This document shows positions 22,028 to 32,510 of a stretch of 64,000 nucleotides of DNA, piece after piece (the first letter of the stretch is position 1; every line of letters starts with the position of its first letter). This stretch comes from Onchidella celtica. Lineage: Eukaryota; Mollusca; Gastropoda; Systellommatophora; Onchidiidae. The notes under the pieces were generated by a model. It was not told where the DNA came from. It ran no database searches and saw only the letters and a list, made by a program, of their open reading frames with translations. Made by a program: the position numbers and the translations under genes. The DNA lies in contig OZ007576.1 of assembly GCA_963931925.1 (NCBI GenBank), positions 18,720,811 to 18,784,810 of the forward strand, given 5' to 3'.

Positions 22028-22859
22028 TGGAGAGCTCTCGTTTGTTTGGAAAAAAAAAACCACCAATACTATACAAATCGGCATCAGGCGCAACATTGGC
22101 AGCTTACTGCTAAACTCATTTGTACCCAAAGTGTTTTCAAATGAAAACGAGGGCTGTTCATAACATTGCAGTATTGTATGCGTTAATCACTTTGTGATCT
22201 ACGTACACTCTCATACGTGTGTGAAACTGCATAGTGTGTACACTATAGCAAGGAAGCCTGGAATTTTTTTTAGTGTAATGCTATCAACCTGTATTTTCTG
22301 CTACTGTTTACTTGTCTGCTTATAGTGCCATCACCACTACCCGGTAATTGTTTTCTTTTGTGTTCTCTCTCTATATATAAAATTATCCATATTATTATTT
22401 CATTTGGCAATAGACCTTTCTGGTGTTTAACATACAAAGGAAAACAATGTTCTGAATTTACTCACATTATGCAGAGTTATCAATGAGTTGTGCTTACTAA
22501 CATGTATACCTGGTACTAACCTTTGGTGGAGGATATCATTTTGGGTGTGTAGGCGTACTAGGTCTTTCTTTTCTGCTTTCTCTGTAACTATTTTTAAATA
22601 TGTGCAGTTTACGTTAGAGAATGTAAACATGTTGACATTGAATGTCAGGAAAATGCAGTGTAATATTTTCTTGATTATACTTTTATGGTTATTGGTTTCC
22701 CTCGAGTTTAAATGCTATTCAGGCATACCCCCCCCCCATGTTCCCCACCCCACACTAGTGTAACAACTACCACTCAGCCACCCCCAATCTGTCGGATCCC
22801 TGGTGGCATCAGTTATAACATATATAAAGCAACAGCTTTCAAACTTACATTGATGATAA

Positions 22860-23310
22860 AGTTCTTAAAGGGCTACACATTCATACTTGTTTCAATGACC
22901 TGGAACAAAGGTCAAGGCCACAGGTTGGTCTGAAGTGTTTCAAAATAAATCCTTTGATCTTGGGATCTCAGATGCTGGGGTTCTTTCAGCTTTAAAATTC
23001 CTATTGATGATAGATACCATTGGGGCAACATGTATTCTAACTTCATCAATCTTGACCCAAGGTCACGACATGGTCACCATTGTCATATGTGGTTGTTATG
23101 CTGTGGCATCTTACAACTGGAATAACTCAGCCAATTTTGGTGTGTGGGTACATCTCATTTTGATACCACAGGTGATAACCTTGACCAAATGTCAAAAGTC
23201 AAGGTCAGTATTTAAAAAAACCCACATTTTCGCCACGACCCAAAAAGCTATTTCTAAAAAGTTAAATGTGTACATTTTCACAGGAACCATCAGAGCAGCA
23301 ACTTTTAAAT
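22860..23310 (+). repeat. interspersed repeat, also present inverted at 29270-29489
   Basis: Shared words in order are TGGGTACATCTCATTTTGAT, ACCACAGGTG, CCTTGACCAAATGTCAAA, GTCAAGGTCAGTATT, a poly-A run, CATTTTCGCCACGACCCAAA, AAGCTATTTCTAAAAA and CATTTTCACAGGAACCATCA. Only the part from about 23145 matches the second copy, so the left boundary is unsure. The long open frame that runs through here is carried by this repeat and only its 3' end (from 23415) is a plausible exon. Confidence 0.7.
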
Positions 23311-23414
23311 TTCTTAATGTTGTTAATTGTGAATTGCTGCTTTCTGTTTCTTGTTTTTACCTTATTTTTGAATGCGAGTCGTTTGAGCATTTGCTCTTCT
23401 TGTTTTTTATTCAG

Positions 23415-23733
23415 CAACGTTTGAATTGTGCAGCTTGCCAACTGTCAACAAAAGACTATGAGAATAATGTGCAAGGACTGCATTTACATTTATGGAGAGA
23501 TTGTAAACTTGTATATCAACCATGTGTTCTCTTTGCAGATGGATTGGAATACACTTGTATGTCGAGGAAGAATCAATTTCCTCAGCGATGCAATAAAGAA
23601 CTGATGTGGTTCCATGCTCCATTTGATTGTCCACCCATGGGGAAAGACCAATGGACCGCACTGTGCCGTCGGATGTCACTTTTTCGGGACATCATTTTTG
23701 AGAGTGAAGCAAATGTAATGCTTCCTCAGTATG
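23415..23733 (+). pseudogene. MULE zinc-finger exon
   Basis: It is bounded by a polypyrimidine tract with TTTTTTATTCAG before it and the donor ATG|GTAAGT after it. The peptide begins QQRLNCAACQLSTKDYENN and VQGLHLHLWRDC, a C-x2-C...H-x-H-x4-C zinc-binding pattern. It then gives a basic stretch ending SEANVMLPQY. The last base joins in frame to the next acceptor at 24131 (Y-D-S-T-P-N-D). It most likely encodes an N-terminal DNA-binding module for the element. Exact identity unknown. Confidence 0.6.
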
Positions 23734-23904
23734 GTAAGTTTGTGGGTTATGTTATGATGTAACTATTGTAAGGAACAATTGAATTTGGTTATAAATGTAA
23801 AACTGTGGACAATGACCATTTAACTCACTCTACACTGACTGGCCGATTCCTAGTAGGCCCTTATATTGGCTACTTCAATACATTACAAACCTATGTTCGC
23901 AAAG

Positions 23905-23985
23905 GGATTCACGCACTAGTGTTTCGTTCACAAGGGTTTTGCGCACTAGGATTTCGCGCACTTGGATTTCGTGCAATAAATATAA
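23905..23985. repeat. short tandem repeat with a ~16-bp GCGCACTAGGATTTC unit
   Basis: About four imperfect copies (CGCACTAGTGTTTCGT, TTCACAAGGGTTTTGC, GCACTAGGATTTCGC, GCACTTGGATTTCGTGC), located in the intron between the zinc-finger and protease exons. Confidence 0.75.
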
Positions 23986-24130
23986 GACGTAGCCCAGAAG
24001 CCTGTGTTTGAATTTTGTTGAATGAAATCAGTGCCTGATTTATTAGTAAACATAAATGTATGGCTCTAGAACAACTTTGTGCATACTGTAATGTAACAAT
24101 CTTAAAAAGCATCATATATGTGGGTTTCAG

Positions 24131-24769
24131 ATTCAACACCAAATGACTTGGCAATGCTGTGTTCCGAGGGTTCTGGAGGCTGGCTTCTTTCAAGTCATAT
24201 CGTCTGGGTATTGGATCAAGTCAACCGAACATCCAGGACATCGGTTGCTCTTTGCCCTAATGCAGCCAATGTCAACGACCTCAAAGGGCTTCAGCAGAAA
24301 AGGAACCTCCAACAGGTCAAAAAATTAATCTTTGTCTTGAATGTTGGCCTTGACTCTCAGGGGACCTTTGTGGCATCAACGTCCAGATCAGGCTGTCACT
24401 GGGCTCTTGCAGTGGTGGATATTGCAGCGAAGGGGAATCCAACGTGCATCTATTGTGACAGCTTGGGATGGGATTGCCCGAAGAACTTGGGCGTATGCGT
24501 GCAACCATTTCTGCAATTTTTTGGGTGTGATGTGTCACGCATGCTGGTTGCATTGGCCCACAACCCTGCCGTGCAGAATGGATTTCACACATGTAACCCT
24601 CTGTGCTTGAACTATCCTCTGCAGACATGTGGCAATGTTTGCGGAGTGATAGCAGTCATTATGGCTGTCATTGCATGCTGCACAGGCTGAGACGTTGTTC
24701 CTGGTGTTTACTGGTCCGCGTCAGCAGCAAAAGATGTTCTTACATAACCCCACGCAGTGTGAGAAATAT
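24131..24769 (+). pseudogene. Ulp1/SENP-like cysteine protease (C48) exon of the MULE
   Basis: The acceptor TGGGTTTCAG precedes it. The peptide DSTPNDLAMLC... carries the C48 layout: catalytic His-Trp in GCHWALAVVD, Asp in IYCDSLGWD, and Gln-x5-Cys-Gly in LQTCGNVCGVIAV. Spacing and order fit a SUMO-protease fold, so the DNA-encoded active site is complete. The frame stops at 24690. A one-base shift near 24680 lets it continue AQAETLFLVFTGPRQQQKMF to a TAG at 24770, and past that in the same frame to the hinge. So one frameshift and one nonsense change separate it from the transposase. In related elements the protease is part of or beside the transposase. Its role in transposition is unclear. 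Confidence 0.75.
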
Positions 24770-24930
24770 TAGCGGAGAGTGGTTATGGGATGGTTTGTGT
24801 CAGAGTCTGTCAACTTGACCTACATTCTGCCAACAACAGCACAACCTGGTCAGAAACGGAAGGCAGCATGTCCTTGGTCTCCACCAAAGGAAAAGAAACC
24901 TGCATGGGGAGTAGCCCCCTCACCCATTTC

Positions 24931-25660
24931 AGCCAGCACTCAACAAAACCAACCAAACAAGCCACCACAAACTGCCAGCACTCAACCAAACAAGCCACCG
25001 CAAACAGCCAGCACTCAACCAAACAAGCCACCACAAACTGCCAGCACTCAATAAAACCAACCAAACAAGCCACCACCAACAGCCAGCACTCAACCAAACA
25101 AGCCACCACAAACAGCCAGCACTCAATAAAACCAACCAAACAAGCCACCACCAACAGCCAGCACTCAACCAAACAAGCCACCACAAACAGCCAGCACTCA
25201 ACCAAACAAGCCACCACAAACTGCCAGCACTCAACCAAACAAGCCACCACAAACTGCCAGCACTCAATAAAACCAACCAAACAAGCCACCACCAACAGCC
25301 AGCACTCAACCAAACAAGCCACCACAAACAGCCAGCACTCAACCAAACAAGCCACCACAAACAGCCAGCACTCAACAAAACAAGCCACCACAAACTGCCA
25401 GCACTCAACAAAACCAACCAAACAAGCCACCACAAACAGCCAGCACTCAACCAAACAAGCCACCACAAACAGCCAGCACTCAACCAAACAAGCCACCACA
25501 AACAGCCAGCACTCAACAAAACAAGCCACCACAAACAGCCAGCACTCAACAAAACAAGCCACCACAAACAGCCAGCACTCAACAAAACAAGCCACCACAA
25601 ACTGCCAGCACTCAACAAAACAAGCCACCACAAACAGCCAGCACTCAACAAAACAAGCCA
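24931..25660 (+). repeat. coding minisatellite, 33-bp unit (11-residue hinge)
   Basis: About 20 units of CCAGCACTCAACCAAACAAG, CCACCACAAACAG type, some with a 9-bp insert (AACCAACCA). In the transposase frame each unit encodes NKPPQTASTQP/Q, an unstructured hinge between the protease and C2H2 regions. Three units read CAATAA instead of CAACAA, giving in-frame TAA stops at 25052, 25127 and 25268. Because unit lengths are multiples of three, other frames and the antisense strand are also open. Those frames are not genes. Confidence 0.9.
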
Positions 25661-28213
25661 CCTGGTGGATGTCACACAAATCAATCTTCCTCAAAAAAAG
25701 GGACAAGCAGACAATGTCCCTATTGTGACTCACTCCTTTCCAGGTCTGATGCCCTTGTACGTCACATAAACGCATGCCATCCTGGTAAAGAAGCCCTCAC
25801 GAAAGGCCATTGTAATTGTCATCAGTGTGATTTTGTAGCACATAATTTGAAACAGTTGATTACTCACTACAATGCAGCACATGGAAAAAATTTGAATATT
25901 CAGTCAAAAACATTCCAATGTAAAGAAGACTTTAAAGTTTGGCTAGCAGATACAGAGAAAACTACAAAAACTCGTTTTGTCAAGCAACGTGGGCCTGAGA
26001 AATTTACTGAAAGTGTTTCAGAATTTTATTACTGCAATCGATCTGAAATAAGCGTAGGAAAGAGTGTGCCAGCACACCAACGCAAGCGACACATAAAATC
26101 TCAGGGAACATCAAAAATGAAAGGAAAATGTACATGCCACCTTACAGTCAAAACAAACATTCATACTGGAAGAGTTACTGCTGTCTTTTCTCTGGATCAT
26201 ACTGGTCACGAGATAGAATTATGTCATTTAAAACTGTCACTTGAAATGCGCTCATTTATTGCTGCTAAGCTATCTGCTGGTGTAGGAGATACGAAGCTAC
26301 TGAGAGAAATTAGAGATCAGTTTTGCACAATTGACAGGGACACGCTAATCACAAGAAAAGACATTCAAAACATAAAACGTGAATACAATATTTCTCACTC
26401 ACAGAAGGATTCTAACGATGCATGCAGCGTTCAGCTTTGGGTTGAAGAGTTAAAACAAGAAAGTGACAATCCCATTATTTATTTTAAAATGCAAGGGCAG
26501 TCAAATCCCAGTAATATTCTGCTAAAGGATGATTTTTTACTTTGCATTCAAACAGCATTTCAAAAAGACATGATGAAAAGATTTTCTAGTGACATGATAT
26601 TCATTGACTCCACTCACTCAACAACGCAATACCAATTTCTCTTAACAACCATACTTGTAGCTGATGAATTTGGTGAGGGGATTCCTGTAGCTTGGGCAAT
26701 TTCTAACAAGGAAGACACCTCTATACTTGAAGTTTTCCTACATGCTCTTAAAGCAGCAAATGATGGCCAGGATTATCAAACAAACAACTTTATGAGTGAC
26801 TTAGCGTCTTCATTCTATAATGCCTGGTGCGCAGTATTTCCAGTGCCCATGGGAAGATTGTATTGTAGCTGGCATGTTCAAAAAGCGTGGAGAAAGAAAC
26901 TGAAAGAGTTTGGGCTAGACATGGAGAAGCAGGCTGAACTTTATGCCATGTTGTTGATGTTGAGAGGTGAGACAGATGAGGTAGTTTTCCGCAAAAAAAT
27001 GACAGAATTTGAAGAATATTGTAACAAAAACTTTCCAGATTTTCATAATTATTTTCAAAGTGAATATGTCAGAGAAAACAGAGTTTTGTATTGGGCAGCA
27101 TGTTTCCGTAGAGGTGTTTTTGCTAATACCAACATGTATGTGGAATCGTTTCACCGTGTATTGAAAGATATCTATTTTCACAGAAAACAAAACAAACGTG
27201 TCGATGGTCTCCTTTTTGTTCTCCTCCATCTTGCTAGAGACAAAGCTTGTGAACAGCTGTATAAATGCCAACTGGGTAAGATGACACACAGACTCCGTGA
27301 AATTTATATCAGACATAAGAGTGCTTTGAATATAAAAGATGTTGAAGAACATGGTACTGAATGGATTATACCTTCTGCATAGCGGGATAATGTGCAGTAT
27401 TATGTAACCCCAAATGAAACCCCTCCGGAATGCAAGTGTAAACAGACCTGCACAGATTGTGGTGTTTGCCCTCATATGTTTTCATGCACATGTGCAGATT
27501 TTTTAACTCGCACAATACCATGTAAACATATACATGCAGTTCAAATGGCCAGGGCAAACAGCAGAATCTGGGACAATTCAAAGGAGGGACTTGATGAAGC
27601 TGATGATAACATTCTGCCTGACACTATAAATGCACACAATGAAAATTCAACTAAGAATGACACCGATTTCTTACAGTATGTGTGCAAGAAGGACTCCTTG
27701 GGTTCTTCAAATTTGAATCAGTTGCACACACAGGCATTGCAAGCACTGAATAATTTGATTGATTTTACAAAGCACACCAAAAACATTGATGCTGTGAAAA
27801 GTATTATGACAAATGTCTCATCAGCACTATCTATTGCCAAAGGTTTTGAAGCAATAAAAACAGGTGACAAGCCTGAAATAAAATTTGAAGTAAAAGAACC
27901 AGTTACTGGTAACAAACACTTTGAGGCACAGAGAAAATTCTATTCAACTAAAAGAAAACCAGGCAGAAGTAGACTGAAACTTCGAAAACCCGATTCAAAG
28001 CGAACTGAAGAAATTAAACTGAAACTTAGTCAAATCACACCAAATAGCTGTGTTGTATGTCTATGCAAAGAGGATAAAGGCACTGCTGAAGAAATACTTT
28101 GGCGACAGTGTAACTCCTGTGAAGGATGGGTGCATGTCCAATGTGACCCAACAACAAGCAGTGATGAATATCAATGCACTTTATGTACATCTAGGGAACG
28201 AATTCAAAGATAG
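25655..28213 (+). pseudogene. MULE transposase: C2H2 fingers, DDE, SWIM and PHD domains, one internal stop
   Basis: One frame continues from the hinge. It has C2H2 fingers (CPYCDSLLSRSDALVRHINA-CH and CHQCDFVAHNLKQLITHYNA-AH), a WRKY/GCM1-like zinc region (CTCHLTV...DHTGH), then the MULE DDE core with Asp in MIFIDSTHST, Asp in NFMSDLASSFYNAW and Glu in NMYVESFHRVLK (residues 254, 318 and 433 from the ATG at 25847). A TAG at 27380 interrupts the frame. The same frame then gives the SWIM finger (SCTCADFL...IPCKHIHAV) and a C-terminal PHD finger (CVVCLCKED...CNSCEGWVHVQCD...CTLC). The domains and catalytic residues are intact, but with the upstream stops the gene is a pseudogene unless the TAG is read through. 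The transposase would cut at the element's inverted termini. Confidence 0.85.
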
Positions 28214-28308
28214 TAATGTTATGTCATGTAATTCGATGCCCGCAAATTGTACAAGTGCCGCAATGTTATTTCATGTAATTCGACGCCCGCAAATCATACA
28301 AGTGCCGT
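28214..28308. repeat. ~50-bp direct repeat after the transposase gene
   Basis: Two copies of AATGTTAT(G/T)TCATGTAATTCG(A)(T/C)GCCCGCAAAT...ACAAGTGCCG directly follow the stop codon. This is a local duplication in the element's 3' region. Confidence 0.75.
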
Positions 28309-28884
28309 AACAACAAATTTTGCATTTTGAAATTTTTGGTTAATAATCACAATAAACTAAAACCAATACTCCCACACAGGCTTTGTTTCCTTCTTTGTTA
28401 CTGTTGCCATCAGTACACAACGTCCTTAATGAAGTTACCTTCGAAATCAGAATGTGGCTGCCGGAAAGGAAAGGGACCCTACCTTTCCAGACAAGAATTA
28501 CAGTTGGAAAAACAGTCGCATACATAAGATTAACTGTGTTGCGGATTGGATATCTGCAACCACAGTTTTCCCTAGGTTTGCCTCGGAGCTTCGAGAAAAA
28601 AAGAGAAAAAAAATCCAGAATACTGACTTGGCCGAGGAAAACGCCCAGTCTCTGTAGTTGGCCCTTTTTTGTAATTTAACACAAGTAGGTCATATTGGGA
28701 ACGGTGCTACTTAGACAATTATTTGCGTGCAGCCACACGTGGGATATCATGAGTAACAAAACTTGAATTTCCAATCCAGTCACAGTATACGGTCTGTTGT
28801 GTTACCTGTATCAAGGCGAGCCGACAACACAACAACAACTTGACTGGTTTAGAAAAAAAAAAAAAAGTTGCACAATGTTGCATG

Positions 28885-29095
28885 GAGAACGTGGTGTTGT
28901 GGTCGGACACTCGTCATTTGGGCGGAGAGTCAGGTTCGAATCCGGTGCATGGCATTTGACCTGGATTTTTTTCCAACAAGATTTGAATACAATCCAATGC
29001 CATCTAAACCTCCCAGGAGCCAAACGCTCAGTCATGCAAGCCGACTGCAGGCTCCCGAACAAAGCAAACTGACAATACAAGTACAATACACATGA
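28885..29095 (+). mobile_element. tRNA-derived SINE-like element
   Basis: The head GTGGTGTTGTGGTCGGACAC and a perfect pol III B box GGTTCGAATCC (28933-28943) are followed by a non-tRNA body and an AC-rich 3' end. The A box is weak. It lies in the 3' non-coding part of the MULE, so it inserted there after, or was carried with, the element. The ends are approximate. Confidence 0.55.
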
Positions 29096-29269
29096 TACTT
29101 TATGTAGAGTTTAGGCCCTATGTAGCCTATCTTTCACGGATAAATCCAAGGGATAATCACATCTGATTGGGATGAGGAAATTGTGATGAAACACCTTTCG
29201 ATAGGTATAGGCCTAGGACGGGCGTATACAAAGTCCAAGTGAATTGAATCGATGAGAAAAAAAAAAAAA

Positions 29270-29489
29270 AGCCCAACCTCAGTTTCTTGCCGGAACAACC
29301 GGGAATCGGCCACCTACATAGTCCCTGCTGCTCTGATGGTTCCTGTGAAAATGCCAACATTTATTTTTTTTAGAAATAGCTTTTTTGGGTCGTGGCGAAA
29401 ATGGGGGTTTTTTTTTTTTAATACTGACCTTGACCTTTGACATTTGGTCAAGGATACCACCTGTGGTATCAAAATGAGATGTACCCAAC
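29270..29489 (-). repeat. interspersed repeat, inverted copy of 23145-23310
   Basis: It has the same ordered words as at 22860-23310 in reverse complement, with a longer poly-T/poly-A run and a poly-A stretch at 29253. It ends exactly where the MULE right terminus begins, so it inserted at the inner edge of that terminus. Confidence 0.75.
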
Positions 29490-29595
29490 CGAAAACGCGA
29501 CTGCGAGAGATGCCAACAAACCGAAAACGAAAGTGCAGAGTGCGCATACACTTACCGGATGTGGAAGTGTGGAACTGCTTTGTGTAGCTTCATGT
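29490..29595 (-). repeat. MULE right terminal inverted repeat
   Basis: The reverse complement reads CATGAAGCTACACAAAGCAG, CACTTCCACATCCGGTAAGT, GTATGCGCACTCTGCAC, TTTCGTTTTCGGTTTG, CATCTCTCGCAGTCGCG, matching both left copies at 18134 and 20314 with very few changes. Confidence 0.88.
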
Positions 29596-30475
29596 AATTT
29601 CATTCTGTCACTTGCCAAAAGTTTTTCTGGGTAAATTTTAGTTTCAAGGAAGTAGATTTAGACTAGATCTGTCAGACTCAGTTAAATACCTAACTAGAAA
29701 AAAAAAAACGAACTAAATCTAGATCTAAACGTCTTGCTGAAAATAAGTTTCTGTATTCCATCGCGTGAATAACTTGAACCCTGCCGCCATGTTATCACCA
29801 CACAGTTTTCATTAACTTTCTGCTGTTTCCGTGTTGCCAGATTGGAATCCGCGGTTTAAGCCAAACAATACTGACAAAAAGTCAAACAAATTTCAGTATA
29901 GTTTTCGTACATGTATTAACATCACCCGAAAAGTCCAGACCCGGGTCCCTACCATCCTCAGCACTTTGAATGGGTGGGACATTTGGCTTAAGTCTTAATT
30001 TTTTTTTCAAATCATTGCTGAAGATGAAGTCAAAAAGTCTTTGCAATATTTACAGCAGTAGTTCTACCCCGCCGCGGATCTCACAATAGCACCAGTTGCA
30101 TTCGGTTTCTGGTCTTAGTTTTAACAGTCGTTACGTGAGGGAATATCTTCTCAACTACATGTACAACACTGCTGATTGGGGTTATTAGGCAAACAAAGAC
30201 ATGATAAAGTCCAAAATGTAAACTACAGTGTGTATATAGAGTTCTAAGGTGGGTGGCAGTCTTTAATTAAAAAAAGAAATTCTAGCGCAGTTTAATGTAA
30301 ATCATAGAATCAAGTGTCCACTGGACACCCACCTTGCCGGTTGGCGCGTTCTTGGCATGTAGTCGTGCAGATAAATTTATATGTAAAGCAAAAGGCCAGA
30401 AGAAAAAAAAAAACTCGAATTTTCTGTCTCCATTCTGGTAACGCTGCTGTGTTTATTGTTTACAGAATGTATTTC
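29596..30475. other. non-coding stretch
   Basis: AT-rich, with poly-A runs near 29698 and 30403. No open frame with recognisable domains and no clear repeat structure. Confidence 0.5.
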
Positions 30476-30506
30476 GAGAGTATGTAACTACATCTTACAT
30501 ACTCTC
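30476..30506. other. perfect 12-bp hairpin
   Basis: GAGAGTATGTAA, a 7-base loop CTACATC, and the exact complement TTACATACTCTC. No terminator or RNA gene context is apparent. It may be the palindromic end of an unrecognised element. Confidence 0.6.
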
Positions 30507-30719
30507 TGGTATTCATAGCGAGTACCAACGCTCGCATTTGATTACATAGGGAATTTGGAAGGACTTCCGAATGCGTTCCATAGCCCGAGTGTAAACATAC
30601 TAAAGAGGGTTTATTTTGAGGGGTTTGAAAAATAAGGGGGCGAGGTATTTTGTGGGGGTTTTAAAGAAAGAAAGAATGCAAAAGAAAGAGAAACAATTTT
30701 TTTTTTTTAGATATGGTTT

Positions 30720-30948
30720 CATTTTCATCTCCCTCCTCTCTCCCATGTCTGTATCGCAACTGGATGTAACTGGAAGAATGCGAGGAAATAACAGTTGTTA
30801 ATCATCAGCCGTTATAATGAGTGATAATATTCATTTTCATCTCCCTCCTCTCTCCCATGTCTGTCTCTATCGCAAATGGATGTAACTGGAAGAATGCAAG
30901 GACATAACAGTTGTTAATCATCAGCCGTTATAATGAGTGATAATATTA
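30720..30948. repeat. ~112-bp tandem duplication
   Basis: Two adjacent copies of TTTTCATCTCCCTCCTCTCT, CCCATGTCTGT, ATGTAACTGGAAGAATGC, ATAACAGTTGTTAATCATCA, GCCGTTATAATGAGTGATAA. The second copy has a 4-5-base insertion (CTAT). Confidence 0.88.
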
Positions 30949-30999
30949 TGATAACAACAAATATGAATATAATGTGATACAAGAATAATCGCAACATGC

Positions 31000-31072
31000 C
31001 AATTCTGGGATTCGAACCCACACAGTGTCATTCCAATATCAGACATTCAAACCCCTGCGCCACGCAGCTGAG
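31000..31072 (-). repeat. tRNA-like sequence (SINE head or decayed tRNA gene)
   Basis: On the minus strand it has an A-box-like TGGCGCAGGGG (31052-31062) and a perfect B box GGTTCGAATCC (31008-31018) at normal spacing. The acceptor ends do not pair and the anticodon stem is poor, so a working tRNA is unlikely. Confidence 0.55.
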
Positions 31073-31303
31073 TTACTTGCTAGCTGGTAAAAATTTACTT
31101 ATACTCACGGTCAGCACAATTGACCTAAATAAGGGAAAGTGGCTGACCTCATAATTTGCATAATTTTTAAAATTATGAATCGGGATAGTAGCGAAACAAT
31201 GCGATTTCACCTCATGGCGCGCGCATGATTCACGGCCCATTTGTATTTGAGTGATGAGTGTTTTGGTTGTATGTGCTGAAAATTAATTATTGAATTACTT
31301 CGT

Positions 31304-32297
31304 GTGTGGAGTTTACTATTCTTCATGTGTTCTAAAGAGCAATCACCGGCTAAGAAAAGGAAAAGTGATGAAAATGTGCCTGAATTCATAAATTTTCGAA
31401 TTTTATTAGATTTAATTAACACCGATGAGAAAAGTGTCGAGTTCTGTCAAAGGCACGGGCTATTACCTAAGTCAGCTGCGTGTCCGACGTGCCAGTGCAT
31501 TTTAGAAAAAGTATATACAGAGAAACAAGCCAACAGACCCCCTAGATATAAATTCAAGTGTACTAAAAGTGATTGTAGGAAGACAAATAATTTTTCAGTG
31601 CCATTTAAAAAAAAAACACTTGGTTTGAGGGTGCGAAAATTTCGATAGAAAAGTCACTGCTGTTAGTGTACTGTTTTGTGCAAAAATTTGACTACGACCA
31701 GACAATCACAGAAACTTCAACTCCGTCCAAGCTGACAACAGAAACTGTTTCAGATTATTTTAGTTACTGCAGGGAAGTTAGACAAAAAAGAAATTAAAAA
31801 AATAGGTGGGCAAAATTTTACGGTAGAAATTGACGAGGCTAAATTCGGAAAGAGAAAGTTCAACAGGGGAAAAATAGTGGAAGGTCAGTGGGTTCTGGGG
31901 GGGGATTTGTCGGGAAACCAATGAATGTTTTCTGGTGCCCGTAGAAAACAGAACGGAGGAGACCCTACTACACATCATAGAAGAACGTGTTGAGAAAGGC
32001 TCCGTCATACACACGGACTGCTTTAAAAGCTATAATAAACTTGGTAGCTCCGGATACACGCACCTGACAGACAACCACACTGAGAATTTTGTCGAACCCG
32101 AGTCAGGTGCGTGCACCAACAAAATTGAATCAACGTGGTGGGCCGTGAGGCGAGCCTTACCGTCAAGCATTACCCGGCCGAAAAATTTTGCTCAACATTT
32201 AGCAGAATTTTTGTGGCGGCGTGGCCGCAATAAACATACGTTATTTTATCCCTTCCTGGAGGAAATTGTTAAGTTGTATCCAGGACCCGATGCCTAA
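31304..32297 (+). pseudogene. Merlin-type (IS1595/IS1016-like) transposase, frameshifted
   Basis: The N-terminal frame has a zinc-ribbon-like stretch (CPTCQCILEKVY...YKFKCTKSDCRK) and breaks at a poly-A run near 31612. Other frames carry the rest: NFTVEIDEAKFGKRKFNRGK and GQWVLGGDLSGN, then MPVENRTEETLLHIIEERVE, VIHTDCFKSYNKLGSSGY, and CTNKIESTWWAVRR, ending LYPGPDA. The three acidic residues of the DDE-type active site (EIDEAKFG, HTDCFKSY, NKIESTWW) are all encoded. At least two frameshifts (near 31612 and 31905) make this a pseudogene. Merlin elements are the animal relatives of bacterial IS1016/IS1595. I could not identify the terminal inverted repeats or the 8-9-bp duplication. Confidence 0.82.
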
Positions 32298-32474
32298 GGT
32301 AAGTGTACATACATAACTAATCCTAGCCCACTTCTATTGATTACATAGCTGCCCCCGCGGCTTTCCCTGATGTCAATCTGACTACTGCCCAGACGAACAT
32401 CGGCCTACGGCCTCGATAATACAAACTGACTAGACTCTCACGTCGTTACATATCAATCTGACAAATAGAGAGAG

Positions 32475-32510
<36 letters not shown>

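Larger units (their letters stand above)
20314..29595 (+). mobile_element. Mutator-like (MULE) transposon with Ulp1 protease, SWIM and PHD modules
   Basis: Inverted termini of about 100 bp begin CATGAAGCTACACAAAGCAG at 20314 and, inverted, at 29595. Between them on the plus strand are a promoter-like start with exon 1, a zinc-finger exon, a Ulp1-like protease exon, a repeat-coding hinge and a transposase with DDE, SWIM and PHD domains. MULEs with Ulp1-like proteases are known from plants and some animals. No 9-11-bp target duplication could be recognised. The left end is duplicated (see 18134), and the right end is abutted by another repeat at 29270-29489. The reading frames are broken, so it is a relic, though a young-looking one. 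Confidence 0.8.

Noticed and set aside
22935..23762. 275-codon frame as a complete gene
   Set aside because: The first half is the interspersed repeat also found at 29270-29489. Only the segment between the acceptor at 23414 and donor at 23734 is a plausible exon.
24810..25775. Long minus-strand and alternate plus-strand open frames over the 33-bp repeat
   Set aside because: The repeat unit lengths are multiples of three, so several frames on both strands stay open by chance. Only the frame continuous with the C2H2 and DDE domains has support.
31000..31072. Functional tRNA gene on the minus strand
   Set aside because: A and B boxes are good but the acceptor stem does not pair and the anticodon arm is poor. 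A SINE head or decayed tRNA is more likely.
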